DNA of 64,000 nucleotides, from assembly GCF_030506365.1 (NCBI RefSeq), contig NZ_CP073092.1, positions 2,170,001-2,234,000 of the forward strand, in the 5' to 3' direction. Both the position numbers and the translations under genes were made by a program. The stretch's first letter is position 1, and every line of letters begins with the position of its first letter. Under the pieces are notes generated by a model, which was given only the letters and a program-made list of their open reading frames with translations, was not told where the DNA came from and ran no database searches. This DNA comes from Corynebacterium tuberculostearicum. GTDB taxonomy: Bacteria > Actinomycetota > Actinomycetes > Mycobacteriales > Mycobacteriaceae. Shown here piece by piece: positions 11,414-24,390 of this stretch.

Positions 11414-12712
11414 TTAGCGCTCCTCTTGAGCAGTAGACGGCGCGGAGACATCCTCCGCCTTGGTTGCGGACACTGGTGCGGCGCCGGCAGCAACCGGCTC
11501 CTTGCTGTCGGAACCTGCCCCCATGGAGGAATCCACGGACTCGGAGTTCGGGTCCCAATCATTGTTGACGTTGGAAGCATCCACCGGGTTCATGCGGGAG
11601 CGAACCACGATGAGTGCGGCCATTGCCAGCAGCAAGACGAAGTCCACGATGGCGCCGGTTGCTACGTTGGTAAAGGAGGAGACGCCGTGTGCCAACCACC
11701 AGGTAGCAAAGCCCACGAACGCAGCGCACGGCAAGGTGATGAGCCATGCGGACACCATGCGCATGGCCACACCCCAGCGAACCTCAGCACCGCGACGGCC
11801 CAGGCCGGTACCCAAAATGGAACCGGTGGACACGTGGGTGGTGGACAGTGCCATACCACCGGTAGCAGAGGTAAGGATGATGGCTGCAGAGGTAGCTTCA
11901 GCGGCCATGCCCTGTGGGGACTCAATCTCCACCAGACCCTTGCCCAGGGTGCGGATAACGCGCCAGCCGCCGGACAGAGTGCCGGCCGCGATGGCCACAG
12001 CACAAGAAACGATAACCCAGGTAGGAATGCGGGCGTCGGCAACTGCATGCCCAGAGGCAACCAGTGCCAGGAAAATAACGCCCATGGTCTTCTGCGCATC
12101 GCCAGCGCCGTGCGCCAGGGACACCAGGCAGGCGGTGACGATCTGACCGTGGCGGAAGTGCTCGTTCTTCGCCTTATTCGGGATGGTGTTGGTTACCCAG
12201 TAGATAAGGAACGTGGCACACGCCGAAACCAGCGCCGCGATAATAGGCGAGGCAACGGCTGGGATAATGATCTTGCCGGCAATGGAAGACCACTCCACAC
12301 CAGTCGAGCCCATCGCAGCGAAGGCGGCACCGATGAGGCCACCGAACAAGGCGTGGGAGGAACTGGACGGCATACCCAGCAACCAGGTGAACAGGTTCCA
12401 GATGATGCCGCCGATAAGGCCGGTGAAGACGACCATCAAAAGCGCCTGGCCATCGGTGTCAGCGGCGGCGCCAGACAGGTCGTAGGAATCAAGGTTAACG
12501 ATGCCCTTTGCCACGGTCGCAGCAACGTTGACCGAAAGGAAAGCACCGACAAGGTTGAGGACTGCGGAGATTGCCACCGCAGTAAAAGGCTTCAAAGCAC
12601 CGGTGGCAATGGACGTAGCCATCGCGTTGGCAGTGTCATGAAATCCGTTCGTAAAGTCAAAGGCAAGGGCGGTTACCACCACAATGCCGAGGATAATCAG
12701 AGTCGCTGTCAC
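11414..12712 (-). CDS. pitA: Inorganic phosphate transporter, PiT family
   Basis: Low-affinity phosphate (metal-phosphate) permease of the cytoplasmic membrane. The PiT signature FDFTNGFHDTANAMAT is near the N-terminus and its inverted-topology copy appears as VSLAHGAGDAQKTMGVI. About ten hydrophobic helices; the last 60 residues are a polar tail. I chose GTG at 12712 because AAGGGG lies 8 bases upstream; ATG at 12754 is in frame but less well placed. Followed by the small membrane gene. Confidence 0.92.
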   Translation of the reverse strand: MTATLIILGIVVVTALAFDFTNGFHDTANAMATSIATGALKPFTAVAISAVLNLVGAFLSVNVAATVAKGIVNLDSYDLSGAAADTDGQALLMVVFTGLIGGIIWNLFTWLLGMPSSSSHALFGGLIGAAFAAMGSTGVEWSSIAGKIIIPAVASPIIAALVSACATFLIYWVTNTIPNKAKNEHFRHGQIVTACLVSLAHGAGDAQKTMGVIFLALVASGHAVADARIPTWVIVSCAVAIAAGTLSGGWRVIRTLGKGLVEIESPQGMAAEATSAAIILTSATGGMALSTTHVSTGSILGTGLGRRGAEVRWGVAMRMVSAWLITLPCAAFVGFATWWLAHGVSSFTNVATGAIVDFVLLLAMAALIVVRSRMNPVDASNVNNDWDPNSESVDSSMGAGSDSKEPVAAGAAPVSATKAEDVSAPSTAQEER

Positions 12713-12970
12713 AGCGTTGGCCCCTTGGAAAGAAAAGATGAACACGGTACGCATCTGCGGCGCCTTCACGCGTCGCGGACGAATGCAGAATACTCCTGCG
12801 CGAAACTACAGACAATTGCTTTTCTTTAATGTTTTCTTTGGTCAACCTTTAATTAACCTACCCGAGGGCAGAATTGTCGCCTTGAAAGCTCAGAATAGAT
12901 AGATTCTCCCAGCTCATACCGAGCAATCCCCTCAGCCCGACCGGTCAGCCCAAGTGATGAAAACCACTAA

Positions 12971-13005
12971 GGGAGGTATACCACCATGGAGCCGGTATAC
13001 CTCCC
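12971..13005 (-). terminator. Terminator of the POT transporter gene
   Basis: Perfect 12-bp arms GGGAGGTATACC (12971-12982) and GGTATACCTCCC (12994-13005) about 25 bases after the stop. Read on the minus strand a GGTTTTC run follows. Confidence 0.75.
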
Positions 13006-13028
13006 ATTCAAGGGCGCTTTTGAACCTC

Positions 13029-14531
13029 CTAACGGAAGGTGGAAAATTTCTTTACCACCCAGCGGCTGAGAACAAGCAGAATGCCGCCCAGCACGATGGA
13101 CGCAACGCCAAGGGAGATAAAGAAGGTGTTTTCCGCGCCCGCATCGTCTGGGGTATAAAAGCCAGCCAAGGAACCAGCCAGCGACGTACCCATAGCGACC
13201 GCCATCATCCATACCGCCATCATACGGGACGGGAACGCTACCGGCGCCACCTTGGTAGCTAGGGCATTGCCCACCGGCGATAGGAGAAGCTCCGCCATGG
13301 TGAAAAGGAAGAGGATGAAGATGATGGCATACATCGGAGTGGAGTTCGCTTCCCCGCCCGAGAAAGGAAGGAAGAAGAACAGGGAGATGCCGATGACGAT
13401 ATTGGCGACACCAAACTTCACCGGGGTGGACCACTGCCTATCTCCTAGCTTCGTCCACATCGTCGCAAAGACTGCAGAGAAAATAACAATAAAAATCGGA
13501 TTAATGGACTGCACCAGTGATGGAGGGATTTCCCAACCAAACATGTGACGGTCCAAGCGCACATCCGAATAAATCGTCATCACGGTGAACTGCTGCTGGA
13601 AGATGCCGAAGAACAACACGCCGGAAACGAACATCGGGATAAAGCCGAGCAGGCGGTTCTTTTCCTCGCGGGTCACCAGCTTCGAGGTATACATCTGAAC
13701 CCACAGATAAATTGCAGCTACAAGAGCCACCGCGGTAACAATATTGGACAACCAATCAACCTGAATGGCTCCGGTAGCCAATGCTCCCACCATGACCACG
13801 ACAACGGCAGCAACTGCCACCACGCCCATAAGTAGCTGCTTGGGGCTAGCCGGGTTTGGTACCTCGTGTCCCGCGTCCTTAATTGTGGTCTTGCGCATTA
13901 CGGAGTACTGAATCAGGCCGAGCGCCATGCCAATCGCCGCGATACCGAAGCCCCAGTGGAAACCCTGCCAGCCCCACAGGGCAGTGGTGAGCAGTGGACC
14001 AACGAGAGCGCCGATATTAACGCCCATATAAAAGATGGAGAAGCCACCATCGCGGCGCGGATCATCGCGACTGTACATGGCACCAAGCACGACCTGCGCG
14101 GTGGTCTTAACACCGCCGGAGCCGATGGCGATAAGGACGAGGCCAATGGCCAAACCAGTTATTGCGGGAATAAACGCCAAAGCAATGTGGCCAAGCATCA
14201 CCATGCTGGCCGAGTAAAACAGTGTGCGTTCTGCACCCAAGACTCGGTCAGCAACAAGAGAAGCCAACAAGCAGGCCATGTAGACCAAGCCACCGTAGGC
14301 TCCCACGATAGACGTTGCGTCCGCCCGGTCTAGGCCGAGGCCACCATCGGTAGTGGCGTAATACATGTACAGCAAGACAAGGGCTTGCATGCCATAGAAG
14401 CTAAAGCGCTCCCACATTTCCACGCCGAAGAGGTTGGCCAATCCCCAAGGGTGCCCAAAGAATGTGCGTTCGCCGCTCTGCGGCGTGGGCGCAGCGGCCT
14501 GAGCTGCCGCGTCGGATGTGTGTTTCTCCAT
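13029..14531 (-). CDS. POT-family proton-dependent di/tripeptide transporter
   Basis: Membrane importer of the POT/PTR2 family (DtpT-like), 500 residues with about 14 hydrophobic helices. The proton-coupling motif EMWERFSFYG is in the first helix (about residues 38-47) and the PTR signature FSIFYMGVNIG follows helix 4. The N-terminal 25 residues are polar. It stands alone, with its own terminator. Confidence 0.93.
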   Translation of the reverse strand: MEKHTSDAAAQAAAPTPQSGERTFFGHPWGLANLFGVEMWERFSFYGMQALVLLYMYYATTDGGLGLDRADATSIVGAYGGLVYMACLLASLVADRVLGAERTLFYSASMVMLGHIALAFIPAITGLAIGLVLIAIGSGGVKTTAQVVLGAMYSRDDPRRDGGFSIFYMGVNIGALVGPLLTTALWGWQGFHWGFGIAAIGMALGLIQYSVMRKTTIKDAGHEVPNPASPKQLLMGVVAVAAVVVVMVGALATGAIQVDWLSNIVTAVALVAAIYLWVQMYTSKLVTREEKNRLLGFIPMFVSGVLFFGIFQQQFTVMTIYSDVRLDRHMFGWEIPPSLVQSINPIFIVIFSAVFATMWTKLGDRQWSTPVKFGVANIVIGISLFFFLPFSGGEANSTPMYAIIFILFLFTMAELLLSPVGNALATKVAPVAFPSRMMAVWMMAVAMGTSLAGSLAGFYTPDDAGAENTFFISLGVASIVLGGILLVLSRWVVKKFSTFR

Positions 14532-14702
14532 AAAAATATATGACCACTTAGAGGTCTAAATCACAAATCGACCAATATAGGTTTAGTGTCGCACGATAGA
14601 AATTAACCTAACGACCTGCAGATATTGCGCAGAGAGACTTACCCCATTCGGGTGCAGCAAGAATTACCGGGCATTGCCCCTTCCCTGCCCCACAATGCTG
14701 AA

Positions 14703-14745
14703 AGCCCCTGCCTCACAACCGGAACTCGGTTGAGCGGCAGGGGCT
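14703..14745 (-). terminator. Terminator of clpP1-clpP2
   Basis: Long hairpin with outer arms AGCCCCTGCC (14703-14712) and GGCAGGGGCT (14736-14745) and inner AACCG / CGGTT arms, 23 bases after the clpP2 stop. On the minus strand TTTCAGCATT follows. Confidence 0.75.
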
Positions 14746-14767
14746 ACCTAGAATGAGTTATTCCAAA

Positions 14768-15391
14768 TTAAGCGTTGAGTTTGCGGTAATCAAAGACCGT
14801 ATCGATGATGCCGTATTCAACGGCTTCCTGAGCGGTCAGAATCTTATCGCGATCCGTATCAATGCGGATCTGCTCAGCGGTACGACCGGTGTGCTCAGAC
14901 AGGGTGGTTTCCATCAGCTTGCGCATGCGCTCAATCTCGGCGGCCTGGATCTCTAGATCAGAAACCTGACCCTGAGTACCCTGAGTTGCCGGCTGGTGAA
15001 TGAGCACGCGGGAGTTCGGCAAAGCTGCACGCTTGCCCGGCGCACCGGCGGCAAGCAGCACAGCTGCCGCCGAAGCGGCCTGGCCCAAGCACACGGTCTG
15101 CACGTCCGGGCGGACGTAGCGCATGGTGTCATAGATGGCCATCAGCGCGGTAAAGGAGCCGCCCGGGGAGTTGATGTACATCGTGATATCGCGGTCTGGG
15201 TCCTGGGACTCCAGGACCAGCAACTGCGCCATGATGTCATTGGCGGAAGTATCATCCACCTGGGTCCCCAGGAAGATGATGCGCTCTTCAAAAAGCTTGG
15301 AGTATGGGTTGGTTTCCTTAGTGCCCTGTGCGGACTGCTCAATGAAGGACGGCAGAACGTAGCGGGAACTTGGCATCTGGGATTGATTCAT
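14768..15391 (-). CDS. clpP2: ClpP2, Clp protease proteolytic subunit
   Basis: Serine protease subunit of the mixed ClpP1P2 barrel of actinobacteria. The catalytic serine is in [10 protein letters not shown], the histidine in [10 protein letters not shown] and the aspartate follows in the RDKILTA region. Length 207 is typical. It lies 20 bases after clpP1 with a GGAGAA ribosome-binding site, so the two are co-transcribed. Confidence 0.95.
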   Translation of the reverse strand: MNQSQMPSSRYVLPSFIEQSAQGTKETNPYSKLFEERIIFLGTQVDDTSANDIMAQLLVLESQDPDRDITMYINSPGGSFTALMAIYDTMRYVRPDVQTVCLGQAASAAAVLLAAGAPGKRAALPNSRVLIHQPATQGTQGQVSDLEIQAAEIERMRKLMETTLSEHTGRTAEQIRIDTDRDKILTAQEAVEYGIIDTVFDYRKLNA

Positions 15392-15411
15392 AGTGATTTT
15401 CTCCTTATTCC

Positions 15412-16011
15412 CTAGTTGCTCAGCGGACCGTTAACGGACTCAATGACATGGTCAACAATGCCGTAGTCCTTAGCCTGCTGTGCGGTCATCCAACGGTCAC
15501 GATCGGAGTCTTTGGTGATCTGCTCAAAAGTCTGGCCGGTGTGCTCTGCAATGAGCTCGGCCATCTCGCGCTTAGTCTGAGCAAACTGCTCAGCCTGGAT
15601 CGCGATATCCGCAGCGGTACCACCGACACCAGCGGAAGGCTGGTGCATCATAATGCGCGCGTGCGGCAGAGCGTAGCGCTTGCCCTTGGTGCCACCGGAA
15701 AGCAGGAACTGACCCATGGAGGCAGCCAGGCCCATGCCGTACGTGGCAATATCGCACGGCGAGTACTTCATGGTGTCATAAATAGCCATGCCCGCAGTGA
15801 CAGAGCCACCCGGGGAGTTGATGTAGAGCGAAATGTCGCGAGTGGGGTCCTCGGCGGACAGCAGGAGGATCTGGGCGCACAGCTTGTTCGCAATCTCATC
15901 ATCGACCTGGGTTCCCAGGAAGATAATGCGCTCGCGCAACAGGCGCTCGTACACGCTATCGCTCAGATTCATACCCGTAGACGACGAGTTCATTGAAATC
16001 TTCTCAGACAT
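15412..16011 (-). CDS. clpP1: ClpP1, Clp protease proteolytic subunit
   Basis: Partner of ClpP2. The nucleophile is in [12 protein letters not shown], the histidine in [10 protein letters not shown] and the aspartate in DSDRDRWM. I chose ATG at 16011 (199 residues) because AAGGAG lies 8 bases upstream; the open frame continues to 16143 but its extra residues look unlike ClpP. A ClgR-type box lies 100 bases upstream. Confidence 0.95.
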   Translation of the reverse strand: MSEKISMNSSSTGMNLSDSVYERLLRERIIFLGTQVDDEIANKLCAQILLLSAEDPTRDISLYINSPGGSVTAGMAIYDTMKYSPCDIATYGMGLAASMGQFLLSGGTKGKRYALPHARIMMHQPSAGVGGTAADIAIQAEQFAQTKREMAELIAEHTGQTFEQITKDSDRDRWMTAQQAKDYGIVDHVIESVNGPLSN

Positions 16012-16110
16012 TAGTGGTTCTCCTTCAAGTGAAGAATGCTTTAACTGGCCCCACCTTACCGGCATTCCTCTCAAACTTGGCCTCTGTTCGCTATGAGCGT
16101 TGGGCCACAG

Positions 16111-16121
16111 CGCCAAAGGCG
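16111..16121. promoter_or_regulatory. ClgR-type operator upstream of clpP1
   Basis: CGCCAAAGGCG matches the ClgR core CGCYNANRGCG in full. ClgR activates clpP1P2 in C. glutamicum, which is prior knowledge; binding here is inferred. The box is also only 28 bases before the MntR-like gene. Confidence 0.6.
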
Positions 16122-16149
16122 CACACGGAAGCTGGGTTAACATTTACTC

Positions 16150-16830
16150 ATGTCTGTTTCCGAGCTGTCCACCAGTACCCAGAACTATTTGAAAGCTATC
16201 TGGGGGCTAAAGGAATGGTCATCCGAGCCCGTTACCGCCACGCTTATAGCGAAACAGCTGGGACTCAAGCTCTCCTCGGTTTCCGATGCAGTGCGCAAAA
16301 TGGCGAAGCAAGGGCTCGTGTCACACACGCCCTATGGCTCTGTGGAGTTAACCGAACTTGGCAGGCAGTACGCATTGGTCATGGTGCGCCGTCACCGATT
16401 GCTTGAGTCTTTTTTGGTTCAAGCATTGGGCTACACCTGGGACGAAGTCCATAATGAAGCCGAAAATCTCGAACACGCGGTGTCTGACATGCTCATAGAA
16501 CGTGTGGATAAGTTCCTTGATTACCCCACTAGGGATCCGCACGGCGATCCTATCCCTACGGTTGATGGACAGATCACCATCCCCAGTGCGCATCGCCTCA
16601 CCGACAGCGGTGCACAATCGCAGGTGACCGTGGAACGCATTTCTGATTCCGACCCACAACTGCTGAAGTTCCTTGAAGAGCGCGGCATTGTCACTGGGGC
16701 TGTTCTTAGCACACGCGAGGGAGCGCCCTTTTCAGATTCTCTCGAAATACAGGTGGCCGGCGGCACTCAGTGGGTAGTACTTGGACGCCCAGCTACCGAC
16801 GCAGTGTTTGTAGCACACCACAACCTTTAG
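16150..16830 (+). CDS. MntR-like metal-dependent regulator (DtxR family)
   Basis: Metal-sensing repressor. The winged helix-turn-helix occupies residues 10-70 (LIAKQLGLKLSSVSDAVRKM), followed by the dimer/metal domain with RRHRLLESFLVQALGYTWDEVHNEAE and LEHAVSD, containing the expected His and Glu ligands. The PTRDPHGDPIP motif is family-typical, and the C-terminal SH3-like FeoA domain is present, giving 226 residues. Overall it resembles corynebacterial MntR more than DtxR. The metal is not provable from sequence. It lies 145 bases before nrdI, separated by a double palindrome that may be its operator. TAACAT 6 nt before the ATG suggests a leaderless start. Confidence 0.85.
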   Translation: MSVSELSTSTQNYLKAIWGLKEWSSEPVTATLIAKQLGLKLSSVSDAVRKMAKQGLVSHTPYGSVELTELGRQYALVMVRRHRLLESFLVQALGYTWDEVHNEAENLEHAVSDMLIERVDKFLDYPTRDPHGDPIPTVDGQITIPSAHRLTDSGAQSQVTVERISDSDPQLLKFLEERGIVTGAVLSTREGAPFSDSLEIQVAGGTQWVVLGRPATDAVFVAHHNL

Positions 16831-16874
16831 ACATTCCCCTTTGCATTAATCCTGCTCTCACCTGCCCTTTTCAA

Positions 16875-16916
16875 AACTACGTTAGACCGTAGTTGCAACT
16901 ACGTGATTACGTAGTT
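16875..16916 (+). promoter_or_regulatory. Tandem palindromic operator before nrdI
   Basis: Two perfect copies of AACTACG-N6-CGTAGTT (16875-16894 and 16897-16916) are separated by GC, so their centres are 22 bp apart, two helical turns. The junction also makes a perfect 16-bp palindrome at 16888-16903. It starts 59 bases before the last base ahead of the nrdI start at 16976, a good place for a repressor. It does not match the NrdR box. The MntR-like protein encoded just upstream is the obvious candidate, by position only. Confidence 0.8.
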
Positions 16917-16975
16917 AGTCTTTTCGAATATCACCTACCCCACTTATGGCTAAGGCCAGGATGAGCAGGATTGCC

Positions 16976-17413
16976 ATGTCAGACTCACCAGATTTGGTGT
17001 ACTTTTCCAGCGTTTCAGAGAACACGAAAAGATTCGTCGAACGCTTAGATAGACCCGCGGTGCGCATTCCACTGCGCCCCAAGAAAACCGGGATGATCCA
17101 GGTTTCACACCCGTACGTACTCATCGTTCCCACCTACGGCGGCGGCTCGCTCAAACGCGCAGTCCCCAAACAGGTCATCGACTTCCTCAATGACCCAATC
17201 AACCGCTCCTTTATCCGGGGCGTTATTACCTCAGGGAATACCAACTTCGGAAGTGCTTACTGCGTCGCCGGACGCATCATTTCCGCCAAGTGCCACGTAC
17301 CGGAGCTGTATCACTTCGAGCTTCTCGGCACCCAGAAGGACATCGCCGCCGTAAAGCAGGGCCTTCAGAAGTTTTGGAAGCAGCAAAAGCAGCTAACGAT
17401 GACACCCCATTAA
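16976..17413 (+). CDS. nrdI: NrdI flavodoxin-like protein
   Basis: Flavoprotein that supplies the oxidant for NrdF radical formation. The FMN phosphate loop [16 protein letters not shown] lies at residues 9-24, followed by VPTYGGG and the loop [15 protein letters not shown] chose ATG at 16976 (145 residues) because AGGA lies 6 bases upstream; ATGs at 16946 and 16961 are in frame with poorer sites. nrdH, usually the first gene of such operons, is not present upstream. nrdE follows. Confidence 0.93.
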   Translation: MSDSPDLVYFSSVSENTKRFVERLDRPAVRIPLRPKKTGMIQVSHPYVLIVPTYGGGSLKRAVPKQVIDFLNDPINRSFIRGVITSGNTNFGSAYCVAGRIISAKCHVPELYHFELLGTQKDIAAVKQGLQKFWKQQKQLTMTPH

Positions 17414-17463
17414 TCCCCCACAAGATGAAGAACACATCCGCATCACACAGATTGGAAAACACA

Positions 17464-20993
<3,530 letters not shown>

Positions 20994-21032
20994 CCACGTC
21001 TCCCTACACCCAACTAAGAAAGAAGGTTTACC

Positions 21033-21614
21033 ATGACCACCCCACGTATCAGCGTTATCGTCGGCAGCCTGCGCCGAGAGTCATTTGCACGCAAGATTGC
21101 ACACGAGGTGCTCACGATGATCCCTGAAGGCTACGAGGCAAACATCGTGGAAATCCGTGACTTGCCGCTCTATGACTTCGACTACGATGACCCCGCCGTC
21201 ACGGACAAGCCCACTCCGGCTGAGTACACCACCTTTCGCGAGACCATCAAGAACTCGAGCGGGATCCTCTTCATTACGCCAGAGAACAACCGCACTATCC
21301 CTGCCTGCCTCAAAAACGCAGTGGACATCGGCTCTAAACCCAACTCAGATGTGGCGTGGAAGAACCTTCCCGCAGGTATCATTAGCCACTCTGTAGGCCG
21401 CATGGGCGGCTACAGTTCACAGAAGAACCTTCGCCTCGCTCTGTCCTACTTCGACATGCCGCTCCCTGGTCAGCCCGAAGTATTTCTGGGCCAATCCCCC
21501 ACCCTTTTCGAAGAGTCCGGACATCTCAATCAACGTACCGCAGACTTTGTCAAGGATTACGTTATGCGCTTCCTGCAGTTGACCGACGAGGCCTTTAGAG
21601 CCAAGAACGGCTAG
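21033..21614 (+). CDS. NADPH-dependent FMN reductase
   Basis: Flavodoxin-fold reductase of 193 residues. The flavin phosphate loop is IVGSLRRESFARK (residues 8-20), and FITPENNRTIPACLKNAVD with the GGYSSQKNLR stretch is characteristic of the NADPH-dependent FMN reductase (SsuE/ChrR-like) family. It is the last gene of the nrdI-E-F series, 39 bases after the small gene, with AAGAAAGAAGG before the ATG. Reducing NrdI is a plausible job, inferred from context. Confidence 0.88.
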   Translation: MTTPRISVIVGSLRRESFARKIAHEVLTMIPEGYEANIVEIRDLPLYDFDYDDPAVTDKPTPAEYTTFRETIKNSSGILFITPENNRTIPACLKNAVDIGSKPNSDVAWKNLPAGIISHSVGRMGGYSSQKNLRLALSYFDMPLPGQPEVFLGQSPTLFEESGHLNQRTADFVKDYVMRFLQLTDEAFRAKNG

Positions 21615-21639
21615 CGGTATCCCCAGCCAACACACATCA

Positions 21640-21676
21640 CGCCCTCTTCGAAGTACTCAAAGACTCCTAGAGGGCG
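21640..21676 (+). terminator. Terminator of the nrd operon
   Basis: Stem CGCCCTCT (21640-21647) with AGAGGGCG (21669-21676) 25 bases after the FMN reductase stop. The following T-run is short. Confidence 0.55.
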
Positions 21677-21690
21677 TTCACAATGACACA

Positions 21691-21735
21691 AACCCCGGAT
21701 TCAGGCTCATCCTTGAGTTACCTGAATCCGGGGTT
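21691..21735. terminator. Bidirectional terminator, mainly for tig
   Basis: Perfect 15-bp arms AACCCCGGATTCAGG and CCTGAATCCGGGGTT with TTT on the plus side and TTTGTGTC on the minus side. It serves tig and backs up the nrd terminator. Confidence 0.85.
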
Positions 21736-21787
21736 TCATGCGCGCTCGCCACCACACATGTGGCAGCAGCGCGTTACAAGCGGGAGA

Positions 21788-23146
21788 TTACTTCTCCTCG
21801 GAAGCTTCTGCAGCGTCCTCTTCTTCGATTTCACCGAAGTACTGGTCAACGTCTACGTCGTTGCCCTCTTCATCCTTGACGGTGGTGCGGCAGATAGCGG
21901 CAGCCAGTGCCTTGCCACGGCGCACGTCAGAGAAGAGGTTTGCGATCTGGCCGTTGGACTGCAGCTGCTGGATGAACTGGTTCGGGTCCATGCCGTAGGA
22001 CTGAGCGGTGAACAGGATGTGGTCGGTCAGCTCCTGCTGGGAAACTTCCGGCTCTTCCTTCTCGGCTACGGCGTCAAGGAACAGCTGGGTGCGGACGGAC
22101 TCTTCTGCCTGCTCGCGAGTCTGCTTATCAAACTCCTCGCGAGAGGTGCCCTGTGCCTCAAGGAGCTGAGCCAGTGCCTTCTCATCGTGAGCCAGCTGGC
22201 CCAAGATCTGGTGCAGCTGGGAGTGAGCCTGCTCGTCCACTACGGACTGCGGCAGCTCGAATTCAACCTCGGACAGTGCGGACTTCAGAACCTCATCGCG
22301 GATCTGTGCAGCCTGCTCAGCCTTCTTGGTCTCCTCCACCTGGGTCTTGGTGGACTCACGCAGCTCGTCCATGGTGTCGAACTCAGAAGCCATCTGAGCG
22401 AACTCATCGTCCATAGCCGGCAGCTTGCGCTCCTTGGACTGCTGAACGTGGACCTTGATGGTGGCCTCTTCGTCCTTGTGCTCACCGGACTGGATGGTGG
22501 AGGTGAACTCGTTATCCTCACCAGTCTTCATGCCGCGCAGGGCGGTATCTAGACCCTTGATGAGGTCATCGTCACCGATGCGATAGGAAAGGCCCTCGGT
22601 GGAAGCGTCTTCAATCTTCTCGCCGTCGATCTCAGCGGTGATGTCGATGATGGCGTAGTCGCCGGTCTTCATCTTGCGCTTGGTGTCTTTGAGCTCACCG
22701 AAGCGCTCTGCCAGCTCCTCCAGAGCCTTGTCGACGTCCTCTTCGTCAGCCTTCAGGGCCGGGACGGTAACGGAGATCTTGGAGAAGTCCGGAATCTCGA
22801 ACTCAGGGCGGATATCAACCTCGGCGGTGAACTCCACGAAGTCCTTGTCCTCGATCTTGGAAATGTCAACGTCCGGCTGGCCGATGACCTTCAGATCGTT
22901 TTCCTTGACTGCCTGCTCGTAGCGGGAAGGCAGCATGTCGTTGACAACCTGCTCCAGGATGGGGCCGCGGCCGAAGCGAGCGTCAATAAGCTGGCGCGGT
23001 GCCTTGCCCTTACGGAAACCTGGAATAGAAACCTGCTGCGCGATTGCCGCGTAAGCTTGATCGATTTCCTGGTCCAGCTCCGCAAACGGAACGTTGACGG
23101 TGAGCTTAACGCGGGTATCGCTCAGCTTGTCTACGGTGGTCTTCAC
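21788..23146 (-). CDS. tig: Trigger factor (ribosome-associated chaperone, PPIase)
   Basis: Binds nascent chains at the ribosome exit. The ribosome-binding signature GFRKGKAP is at residues 44-51; the central FKBP domain ([14 protein letters not shown]... ) and the long helical C-terminal domain follow. The last about 25 residues are strongly acidic, as in actinobacterial trigger factors. The start is GTG with GGGAG 8 bases upstream. 452 residues, normal length. Confidence 0.96.
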   Translation of the reverse strand: MKTTVDKLSDTRVKLTVNVPFAELDQEIDQAYAAIAQQVSIPGFRKGKAPRQLIDARFGRGPILEQVVNDMLPSRYEQAVKENDLKVIGQPDVDISKIEDKDFVEFTAEVDIRPEFEIPDFSKISVTVPALKADEEDVDKALEELAERFGELKDTKRKMKTGDYAIIDITAEIDGEKIEDASTEGLSYRIGDDDLIKGLDTALRGMKTGEDNEFTSTIQSGEHKDEEATIKVHVQQSKERKLPAMDDEFAQMASEFDTMDELRESTKTQVEETKKAEQAAQIRDEVLKSALSEVEFELPQSVVDEQAHSQLHQILGQLAHDEKALAQLLEAQGTSREEFDKQTREQAEESVRTQLFLDAVAEKEEPEVSQQELTDHILFTAQSYGMDPNQFIQQLQSNGQIANLFSDVRRGKALAAAICRTTVKDEEGNDVDVDQYFGEIEEEDAAEASEEK

Positions 23147-23190
23147 GAGTGAATCTCCCTGGCTTCATTGTTTTACGTACATAAACTTAA

Positions 23191-23231
23191 AGGGGGTCCG
23201 GAAATCCTTATTAGGGCATTTCCAGACCCCC
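23191..23231 (-). terminator. Terminator after tRNA-Pro
   Basis: Arms GGGGGTC-C-GGAAAT and ATTTCC-A-GACCCCC lie directly after the tRNA 3' end on the minus strand, followed by TTTAAGTTTATG. Confidence 0.75.
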
Positions 23232-23236
23232 ATACG

Positions 23237-23310
23237 TCGGGGCGACAGGATTTGAACCTGCGACCCCCTGCTCCCAAAGCAGGTGCGCTACCAAACTGCG
23301 CCACGCCCCG
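23237..23310 (-). tRNA. tRNA-Pro (anticodon TGG)
   Basis: On the minus strand a cloverleaf with acceptor CGGGGCG / CGCCCCG and discriminator A, T-arm GGTTCAAATCC, and anticodon loop CTTTGGGA giving TGG. CCA is not encoded. Confidence 0.95.
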
Positions 23311-23444
23311 TATGTAGGCCACCAAGTTGCCTTGGCTGCGTTGCATACCTGAGACAGTGTACCGTGTCCGTTTTAAATCTCCTAAACGGACCCCCACTTA
23401 ATGGAATCAACGCAGCACAGAGGCCGCTTTTGACAGCCTAGCGG

Positions 23445-24269
23445 CTAGAAATCGAAATCAAACATCCCGTCAAAGAATCCGCCGCCATCGCCATCGCCAA
23501 GGCCATCAAATAGGCCGCCGCCGTCATCGCCGCCGCCCATGTCACCGACGTCGCCAGCATCTCCAGCGTCACCGCCCATGTCGCCAGCACCACCCATGTC
23601 ATCGGCTCCACCCCAGTCGCCGCTTTCTGCGGCAGCTGCGGAATAGCCAATGCCGGACATGCCGGAGAACAGAGCATTAAACATCATGGAGTAGCCCACC
23701 ATCCACACGCCGGTCTGCAATGCATCAGCCCACCATGGACGGGAATACCAACCCGCCGGAACCGGACGGCCGGCCACGGTTCCGCCTGGGTAGTAGTTCG
23801 GGGTATCCGCGGAAGCATACGGCGAGGCAGTAATCTGCTGGCCATTCGCTTCCACCGTGCGCTTTTCCGTCACCTTGCCGGCGGCGCGCTGCCCCTCGAG
23901 CGGCGGCAGTTCTGGGCCTGGGTTCATGCCCATAATCTCGCGCGCAGCATTCACATAATGCATGCCCTCCAAAGCGGACTCACGCGCTAGGTTTGCCTGC
24001 TTTGCGGTGGTGGCGCGCGAAATCGCCGAGTTAGCTGCCGTGAAACGCTCGGACGCATCGGCCATTGCCTGCTGGGAGGCAGAGTCTGTGCCAGAAATCT
24101 GCATTACTTGGCCGCCCAGGCGTTCAATCCACCGGCGAGCGTCAGCTTGTGCATCGGCCAATTGCTGTGCTTCTCGTTCCTCGCGGCGTTTTTGGGAGTT
24201 GTGCGAAGACATAAACCACGCGCCTCCGCCGACTGCCAGCACAAGGAGCAAAATTCCCACTACGATCAT
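23445..24269 (-). CDS. Membrane-anchored protein with Gly/Asp-rich tail (DUF1542-like)
   Basis: One N-terminal hydrophobic helix (residues 2-20) is followed by a charged helical region (about 24-115, coiled-coil-like, rich in Ala/Glu/Gln), a linker, a second hydrophobic stretch near 180-200 and a low-complexity tail of GGADDMGG, GDAGD and GGGDDGGG units ending in FDFDF. The pattern resembles corynebacterial proteins labelled DUF1542. Surface exposure of the tail is possible; function is unknown. Confidence 0.7.
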   Translation of the reverse strand: MIVVGILLLVLAVGGGAWFMSSHNSQKRREEREAQQLADAQADARRWIERLGGQVMQISGTDSASQQAMADASERFTAANSAISRATTAKQANLARESALEGMHYVNAAREIMGMNPGPELPPLEGQRAAGKVTEKRTVEANGQQITASPYASADTPNYYPGGTVAGRPVPAGWYSRPWWADALQTGVWMVGYSMMFNALFSGMSGIGYSAAAAESGDWGGADDMGGAGDMGGDAGDAGDVGDMGGGDDGGGLFDGLGDGDGGGFFDGMFDFDF

Positions 24270-24390
24270 CGCTTTCTATTGGTAGGGCCATTCCTCTTAT
24301 AACAACGGCTCAAGCGCCACCCTAGTTCCCTATTTTCATTTTTGCCCCCGCGTGCGCTAAAGTATGGCGCAGCGTTCAATAGCGCGCTGT

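Noticed and set aside
11153..12829. A 558-codon open frame on the plus strand
   Set aside because: Antisense to pitA and the small membrane gene; composition is His/Gly/Arg-rich as expected for a shadow.
16875..16916. The double palindrome as NrdR boxes
   Set aside because: NrdR sites as I know them are AT-rich 16-mers of the ACACWATATATWGTGT type; AACTACG-N6-CGTAGTT does not fit.
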